This document shows, one piece after another, positions 53,615 through 61,051 of a stretch of DNA of 64,000 nucleotides. This stretch comes from Microvirga pakistanensis (GTDB lineage Bacteria > Pseudomonadota > Alphaproteobacteria > Rhizobiales > Beijerinckiaceae). The stretch is taken from NCBI RefSeq assembly GCF_004458765.1, contig NZ_SPJX01000167.1, forward strand, positions 124,001 to 188,000, given 5' to 3'. The stretch's first letter is position 1. Every line of letters starts with the position of its first letter. The notes under the pieces were generated by a model, which saw only the letters and a program-made list of their open reading frames with translations, had not been told where the DNA came from and made no database searches. Made by a program: the position numbers and the translations under genes.

Positions 53615-54478
53615 TCAGGCTCGTCCCCGCGCGCTCTTCTGCACCTTCACCCGGTGCTCGATGAAGTTGCGGATCTCGCGGGTGCGGCGGGCGGGTTCCA
53701 GCACTTCGGCGTCGACCCCGTGCCGCCACGCCAGGTCGGTCCGCGAGGGGTCCCGGTCGAGAGCCGTCAGATCGTCCGCGTAGGATTGAACCTCCTCGGG
53801 CGTCCGGCAGAACCCTTCGCGGATCATCAGCTCCGCTCGCTGGCGGATGATCGTGGCCAACTCCGCGAGGCTGAACTCCGGATGGTACTGCACGCCCCAG
53901 AACACGCCGCCGTCGCGACGGATCTCCGCCGCCTGAACCGCTGAGACCGGGTTGGTGGCGATCACTGTGGCGTCGTCCGGCACCGTCGTGACCATGTCGA
54001 GATGGATGGCAGGCGCATCGTAAACCTCCGGCCGTCCCTCCAGCATGGGATGTCCCTGTCCCGCCGGCGTGCGCCGCAGGCGCCGGGCGAAGCCCACCTC
54101 GCGGCCCAGCGGATTCGTCTGCACGTCCCCATCCGCCGCAACGGCCGCCACCTGCAAGCCCCAGCAGGACCCGAACGACGGAGTGCCGGAGGCATAGATC
54201 GCCCGCATCAGGTCGATCTGACGGAGGATCTCAGGCGTGCGGTCGTAGATGTTCAGGTGCGAACCCGTGAGCACGATGCCGTCGTAGGATTCGAGCCCCG
54301 CCCGATCAGGAAGGTTTGCGCCCTCGTCCGTCGGGAAGGCGATGTCGCAGACCGCATTCCGCTCGATGTCCTGAATCACCTGGGCATAGGACTCCGACAG
54401 CATTTGGCCATAGGCGGCCTTGTGGGCCTGCCTTGCACCACGCGTATTGCCCTCGACCACCAGAAACCTTAAGCCCAT
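53615..54478 (-). CDS. Class I glutamine amidotransferase
   Basis: 287 residues from MGLRFLVVEGNTRGARQAHK. The nucleophile is in SFGSCWGLQV, with QYHPEFS supplying His-Glu, so the triad is complete. GSHLNIYDR is the oxyanion-side loop. It is a stand-alone GMP synthase-type amidotransferase domain with a ~60-residue C-terminal extension. The frame upstream of 54478 is antisense to the EamA gene and is not coding. The acceptor of the ammonia is not known. Confidence 0.87.
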   Translation of the reverse strand: MGLRFLVVEGNTRGARQAHKAAYGQMLSESYAQVIQDIERNAVCDIAFPTDEGANLPDRAGLESYDGIVLTGSHLNIYDRTPEILRQIDLMRAIYASGTPSFGSCWGLQVAAVAADGDVQTNPLGREVGFARRLRRTPAGQGHPMLEGRPEVYDAPAIHLDMVTTVPDDATVIATNPVSAVQAAEIRRDGGVFWGVQYHPEFSLAELATIIRQRAELMIREGFCRTPEEVQSYADDLTALDRDPSRTDLAWRHGVDAEVLEPARRTREIRNFIEHRVKVQKSARGRA

Positions 54479-54553
54479 AACCGTCACCCGCTCTTTGGGC
54501 GCTGGTTTACCGAAACTGCGCATGGCGGCAAGAGGCACGAGGTCCCGCCTGCT

Positions 54554-55456
54554 ATGAAAATCCTGCAATCTCTTTGGACGGGTCTTTGGGGACAGGCCTA
54601 TCTGCTCCTCATCCTGACCACGCTCATGTGGGGCGGCAACGCGATCGCCGGACGTCTTGCGGTCGGCGAGGTTTCGCCCATGCTGCTCACCTGCATCCGC
54701 TGGATCATCGTGGTCGCCATCCTGGGGCCTCTCGTGGGACGGCAGGTGGTCTCGGAATGGGCGAAGATCCGGCCCCGCTGGCTCTACACGATCCTGATGG
54801 GTGCATCCGGCTTCACGGCCTTCAACGCGCTGTTCTATGCGGCCGCCTATCATACGAGCGCGGTGAACCTCACGATCTTCCAAGGCGCCATTCCGGTTTT
54901 GGTGCTGATCGGCACGATCCTGTTCTTCGGCGCGCGCGTGATCCCGCTGCAGGTGCTCGGCATGATCGTGACGATCCTCGGCGTGGTGCTGGTGTCGGTG
55001 AAGGCGGATTGGGAGGTGCTCAAGACCCTGTCGCTCAATATCGGCGACGTGTGGATGCTGGTCGCTTGCGTGTTCTATGCGGGCTACACGCTGGGCTTGC
55101 GCCGCCGTCCACCCGTGTCGGGGCTCGTCTTCTTCGCGGCCCTGGCCGGCGTGGCGTTTCTCACGTCCCTGCCTCCCCTGGCGGTGGAGATCGCGCAGGG
55201 AGCCGCCCAATGGCCGACCGGGAAAGGCTGGCTGATTCTGCTCTATATCGGTCTGTTTCCGTCCCTGCTGTCGCAGATCTTCTTCATCCGGGGCGTCGAG
55301 CTGATCGGCCCGGCGAGAGCCGGCCTGTTCGTCAATCTCGTGCCGGTCTTCGGCGCGCTGCTCGCCGTGCTGCTGCTCGGCGAACCCTTCGCCTTTTATC
55401 ACGCGCTCGGCCTGTTCCTGGTGCTCGGCGGCATCTGGCTCGCGGAGCGGAAGTGA
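54554..55456 (+). CDS. EamA/DMT-family transporter
   Basis: 300 residues with about ten transmembrane helices in two EamA repeats: LLILTTLMWGGNAIAGRLAV and VWMLVACVFYAGYTLGLRR open each half. It exports or imports a small metabolite; the substrate cannot be read from sequence. It is divergent from the amidotransferase gene, with a short shared promoter space. Confidence 0.9.
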   Translation: MKILQSLWTGLWGQAYLLLILTTLMWGGNAIAGRLAVGEVSPMLLTCIRWIIVVAILGPLVGRQVVSEWAKIRPRWLYTILMGASGFTAFNALFYAAAYHTSAVNLTIFQGAIPVLVLIGTILFFGARVIPLQVLGMIVTILGVVLVSVKADWEVLKTLSLNIGDVWMLVACVFYAGYTLGLRRRPPVSGLVFFAALAGVAFLTSLPPLAVEIAQGAAQWPTGKGWLILLYIGLFPSLLSQIFFIRGVELIGPARAGLFVNLVPVFGALLAVLLLGEPFAFYHALGLFLVLGGIWLAERK

Positions 55457-55472
55457 CCCTTTCTCATAGTCC

Positions 55473-55566
55473 CCTCGTCATCCCCGGCCTTGTGCCGGGG
55501 ATCCACGTCTTCAACGCGCCGGGTCTCCCAAGACGGGGATGGCCGGATCAAGTCCGGCCATGACGA
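55473..55566. repeat. Palindromic intergenic repeat (CATCCCCGGC type), copy 1
   Basis: CATCCCCGGCCTTGTGCCGG then GGATCCACG, and GGCCGGATCAAGTCCGGCC further on: two nested hairpins of the kind dispersed through many Rhizobiales genomes. A related copy lies at 58198-58312. Confidence 0.7.
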
Positions 55567-55591
55567 CGGAAGCGTTCAGTCATCTGCAGCT

Positions 55592-56464
55592 CTAATCCGC
55601 GAAGACCACTGTCTTGCGGCCGTTGAGCAGGATGCGGTCTTCCAGATGGTAACGCACCGCGCGGGCGAGGACGCGCCGCTCGATGTCCCGGCCCTTGCGC
55701 ACGAGGTCGTCCGCACTGTCGCGATGCGTGATCGGCTCCACGTCCTGCGCGATGATCGGCCCTTCGTCGAGATCGGACGTCACGTAGTGCGCGGTGGCGC
55801 CGATCAGCTTCACGCCCCGGATATGGGCCTGGTGATAGGGCTTGGCGCCCTTGAAGCTCGGAAGGAACGAGTGATGGATGTTGATGCAGCGCCCGGCGAG
55901 CTTCGCCGCAAGCCCGTCGGACAGGACCTGCATGTAGCGCGCGAGTACCACGAGGTCGGCCTGTGAATCGCGGATGATCGCCCAGACCTTCGCCTCCTGC
56001 TCGAGCTTCGTATCCTTCGTGACCGGCAGGTAGTGAAACGGCACGCTGCCCAGATCCACATGGCTGTAGGCTTCGACCGGATGGTTGGCGATGACGCCGA
56101 CAGGCTCGAAAGAGAGCTCGCCGATGCGCCAGCGGTAGAGCAGGTCCGCGAGGCAATGGTCGAACTTCGACACCATGAGCATGACGCGCCGGCGCTCGCC
56201 CTCGTTGCGCAGCGCCCATGTCATGTCGAAGCGCTCGGCGAGCGGTCCGAAGCCGTCTTTGAGCGCGTCGAGCTCCACCTCTCCGCTCACCGGATTGAAG
56301 ACGACACGCATGAAGAAGCGGTTCGTCTGCGTGTCGTCGTATTGCTGGGCGTCGAGAATGTTGAGGCCCGCATCCGACAGATGCCCCGCCACGGCAGCGA
56401 CGATGCCGGGACGGTTCGCACAGGCGAGCGTCAGGACGAAGCGTTGTGACGGGGAAACTGCCAT
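55592..56464 (-). CDS. purU: Formyltetrahydrofolate deformylase PurU
   Basis: 290 residues. The N-terminal ACT domain is [20 protein letters not shown]. The formyl-transferase core is [39 protein letters not shown] and [17 protein letters not shown]. It hydrolyses 10-formyl-THF to THF and formate, balancing one-carbon pools. It lies downstream of serA on the same strand; serine supplies the one-carbon units, so the linkage is sensible. Confidence 0.95.
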   Translation of the reverse strand: MAVSPSQRFVLTLACANRPGIVAAVAGHLSDAGLNILDAQQYDDTQTNRFFMRVVFNPVSGEVELDALKDGFGPLAERFDMTWALRNEGERRRVMLMVSKFDHCLADLLYRWRIGELSFEPVGVIANHPVEAYSHVDLGSVPFHYLPVTKDTKLEQEAKVWAIIRDSQADLVVLARYMQVLSDGLAAKLAGRCINIHHSFLPSFKGAKPYHQAHIRGVKLIGATAHYVTSDLDEGPIIAQDVEPITHRDSADDLVRKGRDIERRVLARAVRYHLEDRILLNGRKTVVFAD

Positions 56465-56495
56465 GACTTTGACCTTGTTGTTTTTGCGCTGTGCT

Positions 56496-56592
56496 CCCGG
56501 CGAACCGACACCCGCTTCGCCGGAAAATGCTTTGCTGGCTTACCGCATTTTCTATCCGGCGAACCGGTGGCCACTTCGCCGGAAAATGCTTC
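56496..56592. repeat. Short repeat pair between purU and serA
   Basis: CTTCGCCGGAAAATGCT occurs twice, each after a GGCGAACCG segment, with an inverted partial copy (GCATTTTCTATCCGGCGAA) between. This is a small Rhizobiales intergenic element able to form hairpins. Confidence 0.6.
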
Positions 56593-58184
56593 TAGAAGCG
56601 AACCGCGCGGGCGCGCTTGACCTGCGGGATCTCCTCGATCTTGCGCAGGAGTTCCTCCGACACGGGCTGATCGACCGACACGAAGCAGATCGCATCGCCG
56701 CCCGGCTTGTCGCGGCCCAGGGCGAAGGTTGCAACGTTGACGCCGGCCTCGCCGAGCAGCGTGCCGAAGCGGCCGATGAAGCCGGGCTTGTCGTCGTTGC
56801 GCACATAGATCATGTGCGGCGCGAACTCGGCATCCACGGCGATCTCACGGATCTCGGTGACGCGCGGCTTGCCGTCCTGGAACACGGTTCCGCCCGCATG
56901 GCGCGGCATGTCCTCGGCATCCACGACGATGCGGATGAAGCTCTCGTAATCGCGCGCGGCGCTCTCGCGCTTGACCTCTTCCACCATGATGCCGCGCTCG
57001 CGCGCCACCACGGGCGCCGACACCATGTTGATGTCCTGCAGGAAGGGACGCAGAACGCCGGTCACGGCCGCCGACGTCAGCGCCCGGGTGTTCATGTCGG
57101 CGACGGCGCCTTCGTACTCGATGCGGATGCCCTTGATGGACGATTCCGTCAATTGGCCCAGGAAGGATCCGAGCTTCTCGGCGAGCGCCACGAAAGGTTT
57201 GAGGCGCGGCGCCTCCTCGGCGGTGATCGAGGGGAAGTTCACGGCGTTCTGGATGGCGCCCTGGAGCAGGTAATCGGACATCTGCTCGGCGACCTGCAGC
57301 GCCACGTTCTCCTGCGCTTCCGTGGTGGCGGCGCCCAGATGAGGCGTGCAGACCACGTTGGGATGGCCGAAGAGCGGGTTGGTGAGAGCGGGCTCCTCGA
57401 CGAACACGTCGAAGGCCGCGCCCGCCACATGTCCCGAATCGAGCGCCGCGCGTAACGCGCCCTCGTCCACGAGGCCGCCGCGGGCGCAGTTGATGATGCG
57501 CACGCCCTTCTTCGTCCTGGCGATATTCTCCGCCGACAGAATGTTCTTCGTCTTCTCGGTCATCGGCACATGCAGCGTGATGATGTCGGCACGGCGCAGC
57601 AGATCGTCCAGCTCCACCTTCTCGACCCCGAGCTCGATCGCGCGCTCCGGCGAAAGGAACGGGTCGAAGGCGATCACCTTCATGCGCAGGCCGATGCCGC
57701 GGTCGGCCACGATGGAACCGATGTTGCCGCAGCCGATGATGCCGAGAACCTTGCCCGTCAGCTCGACGCCCATGAAGCGGTTCTTCTCCCACTTCCCTCC
57801 TTGAGTGGAGGCGTCGGCCTGCGGGATCTGGCGCGCGAGGGCGAACATCATCGCGATCGCATGTTCGGCGGTGGTAATGGAATTGCCGAAGGGCGTGTTC
57901 ATGACGATGATGCCCTTCGCCGTGGCGGCGGGGATCTCGACATTGTCGACGCCGATTCCGGCGCGGCCGATCACTTTCAGGTTCTTCGCCTGTTCGAGGA
58001 TCTTGGCCGTCACCTTCGTGGCGGACCGGATGGCAAGGCCATCGTAGTTGCCAATGATCTGGCTGAGCTTCTCCCTGTCCTTGCCGAGGTCGGGCTGGAA
58101 ATCGACCTCTATGCCGCGATCCTTGAAGATCTGCACGGCGGCGGGTGAGAGAGCGTCGGAAATGAGAACGCGGGGAGCGGGCAT
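56592..58184 (-). CDS. serA: D-3-phosphoglycerate dehydrogenase SerA
   Basis: 530 residues, the long form. Residues near the start read VLISDALSPAAVQIFKDRGI. The NAD motif is GKVLGIIGCGNIGS, followed by the catalytic region GLVDEGALRAALDSG and HLGAATTEAQENVA. An intervening substrate-binding domain and a C-terminal ACT domain (FIGRFGTLLGEAGVNVATFA) are present, so serine feedback is likely. First step of serine synthesis; serC lies upstream on the same strand. Confidence 0.97.
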   Translation of the reverse strand: MPAPRVLISDALSPAAVQIFKDRGIEVDFQPDLGKDREKLSQIIGNYDGLAIRSATKVTAKILEQAKNLKVIGRAGIGVDNVEIPAATAKGIIVMNTPFGNSITTAEHAIAMMFALARQIPQADASTQGGKWEKNRFMGVELTGKVLGIIGCGNIGSIVADRGIGLRMKVIAFDPFLSPERAIELGVEKVELDDLLRRADIITLHVPMTEKTKNILSAENIARTKKGVRIINCARGGLVDEGALRAALDSGHVAGAAFDVFVEEPALTNPLFGHPNVVCTPHLGAATTEAQENVALQVAEQMSDYLLQGAIQNAVNFPSITAEEAPRLKPFVALAEKLGSFLGQLTESSIKGIRIEYEGAVADMNTRALTSAAVTGVLRPFLQDINMVSAPVVARERGIMVEEVKRESAARDYESFIRIVVDAEDMPRHAGGTVFQDGKPRVTEIREIAVDAEFAPHMIYVRNDDKPGFIGRFGTLLGEAGVNVATFALGRDKPGGDAICFVSVDQPVSEELLRKIEEIPQVKRARAVRF

Positions 58185-58197
58185 GGGGAAAACCTCA

Positions 58198-58312
58198 TGG
58201 CGTCATGGCGGGGCTCGGCCCGGCCATCCATGTCTGCCGGGTGGACAAGCTCACGTGCCAGAAAAGTCGTGGATCCCCGGGACGAGCCCGGGGATAGCGG
58301 TTCGGAGAGAAT
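58198..58312. repeat. Palindromic intergenic repeat (CATCCCCGGC type), copy 2
   Basis: GTCATGGCGGGGCTCGGCCC and GTGGATCCCCGGGACGAGCC, related to the repeat at 55473 in inverted order. It fills the serC-serA gap. Confidence 0.6.
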
Positions 58313-58318
58313 TGTGCC

Positions 58319-59491
58319 TCAAGCCGCTTTCGCGAGCTTCGCCTTTTCCTGCGCGAAGGCCCAGTCGAGCCACGGCGTCAGGGCTTCCAGGTCGGATTGC
58401 TCGACCGTCGCGCCGCACCAGATGCGCAGGCCCGGAGGCGCATCGCGATAGGCACCGATATCGAGAGCCACGCCCTCCTTCTCCAGGGCCGACGTGATGC
58501 CCTTGGCAACCTGGGCCACGGCTTCCGGGCCCCTGGCGATCACATCCGGATCGGCCACGACCAGGCACACGCTGGTGTTGGAAGCATTGGCCGGATCCTT
58601 GGCGAGGTTGGCGATCCACGGCGTCTTCGCGACCCAGTCCTGGATGACCTTCGCGTTCGCGTCGGCCTTGGCGACGAGCGCGTTCAACCCGCCGATGGAC
58701 TTCGCCCATTCGAGCGCGTCGATGTAGTCCTCGACCGCCAGCATCGACGGGGTGTTGATGGTCTCGCCCTGGAAGATGCCTTCGATGAGCTTGCCGCCCT
58801 TGGTCATGCGGAAGATCTTCGGCAGCGGCCAGGCGGGCTTGTAGGTCTCGAGCCGCTCCACGGCGCGCGGCGAGAGGATCAGCATGCCATGCGCCGCTTC
58901 GCCGCCCAGCACCTTCTGCCAGGAGAAGGTGACCACGTCGAGCTTGGCGAAGTCGAGCTTCTGCGCGAAAGCCGCCGATGTCGCGTCGCAGATGGTGAGG
59001 CCTTCGCGATCGGCCGCGATCCAGTCGGCATGCGGCACGCGCACGCCGGAGGTGGTGCCGTTCCAGGTGAAGACCACGTCCCGGTTCTTCGTATCGACCT
59101 GCGAAAGATCAGGAAGCTCGCCGTAGGGCGCGCTGATCACGCGGGCATCGTCGAGCTTGAGCTGCTTGACCACGTCGGTGACCCAGCCCTCGCCGAAGCT
59201 CTCCCAGGCCAGCATGTCGACCGGACGGGCGCCCAGCATCGACCACAGGACCATCTCCACCGCACCCGTGTCGGAGGCGGGCACGATCCCGATGCGGTAA
59301 TCGGCCGGCACCTCCAGCACCTCGCGGGTGAGGTCGATGGCGAGCTTCAGGCGCGCCTTGCCGAGCTTGGCGCGGTGCGAGCGGCCGAGGCTTTCGGTCT
59401 TCAGATTCTGGAGGGACCAGCCGGGGCGCTTTGCACAGGGGCCGGACGAAAAGAAGGGCGCGCGGGGACGCGCGTTGGGCAGGTCTGTCAT
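58319..59491 (-). CDS. serC: Phosphoserine aminotransferase SerC
   Basis: 390 residues from the ATG at 59491, which has AAGGATGG six bases upstream; ATG at 59500 is the alternative. The start [20 protein letters not shown], then [10 protein letters not shown], the ICDATSAAF segment and the PLP lysine in [17 protein letters not shown] mark the alphaproteobacterial long SerC type. It makes 3-phosphoserine from 3-phosphohydroxypyruvate and glutamate. Confidence 0.95.
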   Translation of the reverse strand: MTDLPNARPRAPFFSSGPCAKRPGWSLQNLKTESLGRSHRAKLGKARLKLAIDLTREVLEVPADYRIGIVPASDTGAVEMVLWSMLGARPVDMLAWESFGEGWVTDVVKQLKLDDARVISAPYGELPDLSQVDTKNRDVVFTWNGTTSGVRVPHADWIAADREGLTICDATSAAFAQKLDFAKLDVVTFSWQKVLGGEAAHGMLILSPRAVERLETYKPAWPLPKIFRMTKGGKLIEGIFQGETINTPSMLAVEDYIDALEWAKSIGGLNALVAKADANAKVIQDWVAKTPWIANLAKDPANASNTSVCLVVADPDVIARGPEAVAQVAKGITSALEKEGVALDIGAYRDAPPGLRIWCGATVEQSDLEALTPWLDWAFAQEKAKLAKAA

Positions 59492-59740
59492 GATATCCAT
59501 CCTTACAGATGGGCGCCTCTCGGTGGGGAGAGGTGTCCCGCCGACCGGTATGGCGGAACCCGGGCCCATGGTCAAGGCAGGTGCCGCAAGGTTAGGCAGC
59601 AGGAAAATCATCAGATTACGAAAACGTAATACAAAACACCGCGCTTACTGCGTTATAGTCACTGAGCCTGACCGATGATGTGTTAGGCCTCATCAGATCA
59701 TTGGTAGCTGAAAAGACTTCCGAGCGTTCAAGGAGCGAGC

Positions 59741-60991
59741 ATGCGTGTGTCCGGTCAACTCGCCGTCATTGCCTTGCTGGGGGCAGCAGGGTTTGGCGGG
59801 TGGTATGCGTATCAGGGCGGATACCTAGGAAACCTGTCGGCGGCGCAGCAGGATTCTCCCTCCGGAGCGCGTGGCAACCGTGGCGCCGGCGCTGGTCCGG
59901 CAACGGTGGAGGTCGATACGGTCAAGACCGGGCGCATCGTGGAAACCCGCGAGGCTGTCGGGACCGTGCGCGCCTTTGAATCCATTACGGTGACCGCCAA
60001 GGTGGCGGGCGTGATCACCGAGATCGGGTTCGAGGAAGGCCAGAAGGTCAAAGCGGGCGACGTGCTGATCCAACTCGACGCCGCCGAACGCCAGGCCGAC
60101 ATCGACCAAGCCATCGCGGAAGCCAATCGCGCGGTCGCCCAGCGCAACGAGATCGCGATCAAGCTCGAGCGCGCCCAGGCCCTGAGCCGCACCGGAGCGG
60201 GCACCAGCGCCCAGGTCGAGGACCTGACCGCGCAGATGAAATCGCTCGAGGGGGCCATCGCCTCGGCTCAGGCGCAGCGCAAGGCCGCCGAGGCGCGGCT
60301 GGAGGACCTGACGCTCCGGGCACCCTTCAACGGGCGCGTTGGGACGCGCTCCGTTTCCCTGGGTGCCTATGTCGCTCCCGGCACCCGGATCACCTCCCTC
60401 GACGATCTCTCCAGAATCCGCCTCGACTTCGCCGTGCCCGAGAACCTCCTCGGCCGCCTGGAGCCGGGTCAGCCCGTGACGGCGATCTCCGCGGCCTACA
60501 AGAGCCGCACCTTCAGCGGCAAGGTGTCCACCATCGATCCCAGGATCGATCAGGCAACCCGCACCGCACGCCTGACCGCCGAGTTCGACAACCCGGACGA
60601 GGCCCTCAAGCCCGGCATGTTCCTGGCGGTGAAGCTCGAGGTCTCGTCCAACGACGAAGCCGTCGTGGTGCCGGAGGAAGCTATCGTCAGCGAGGGCCTG
60701 CGCCACGTGGTCTATCCGGTGAAGGACAACAAGGTCGAGCGCCGCGTGGTCACTCTCGGCCAGCGCCAGGGCGGCAAGGCCGAGGTGGTCGACGGGCTCA
60801 AGGCCGGGGAGACCATCGTGGTCCTCGGCGTTCAGCGCGTGCGCCCCGGAGCCGAGGTGATCGCCCGTCCGCTCGGCTCGGGCGGCAGCGAGCCGCGGCA
60901 GGGCACTCCGGCCGCCGACCGCCAGCAGCCCTCGCGCTCCTCGCTGAACCTGCCGCATGCGATCGGCACGGCGCAGGCCGCCGAACGCTGA
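59741..60991 (+). CDS. RND efflux periplasmic adaptor (membrane fusion) protein
   Basis: 416 residues. The N-terminal anchor is LAVIALLGAAGFGGWYAYQG. The lipoyl/barrel-sandwich halves are ITVTAKVAGVITEIGFEEGQ then KVKAGDVLIQLD and ARLEDLTLRAPFNGRVGTRS. A coiled-coil hairpin lies between them, followed by the beta-barrel (GMFLAVKLEV). It couples the permease downstream to an outer-membrane channel that is not in the window. Confidence 0.93.
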   Translation: MRVSGQLAVIALLGAAGFGGWYAYQGGYLGNLSAAQQDSPSGARGNRGAGAGPATVEVDTVKTGRIVETREAVGTVRAFESITVTAKVAGVITEIGFEEGQKVKAGDVLIQLDAAERQADIDQAIAEANRAVAQRNEIAIKLERAQALSRTGAGTSAQVEDLTAQMKSLEGAIASAQAQRKAAEARLEDLTLRAPFNGRVGTRSVSLGAYVAPGTRITSLDDLSRIRLDFAVPENLLGRLEPGQPVTAISAAYKSRTFSGKVSTIDPRIDQATRTARLTAEFDNPDEALKPGMFLAVKLEVSSNDEAVVVPEEAIVSEGLRHVVYPVKDNKVERRVVTLGQRQGGKAEVVDGLKAGETIVVLGVQRVRPGAEVIARPLGSGGSEPRQGTPAADRQQPSRSSLNLPHAIGTAQAAER

Positions 60992-61051
60992 ATGTTTCCC
61001 TCCCGCCCGGCGGGAGATTGTATCAACGACTGGCCCCAGAGCTGAACCGTC

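Noticed and set aside
54479..55402. N-terminal extension of the glutamine amidotransferase frame
   Set aside because: The extension is antisense to the EamA transporter; the amidotransferase fold begins at MGLRFLVVEG.
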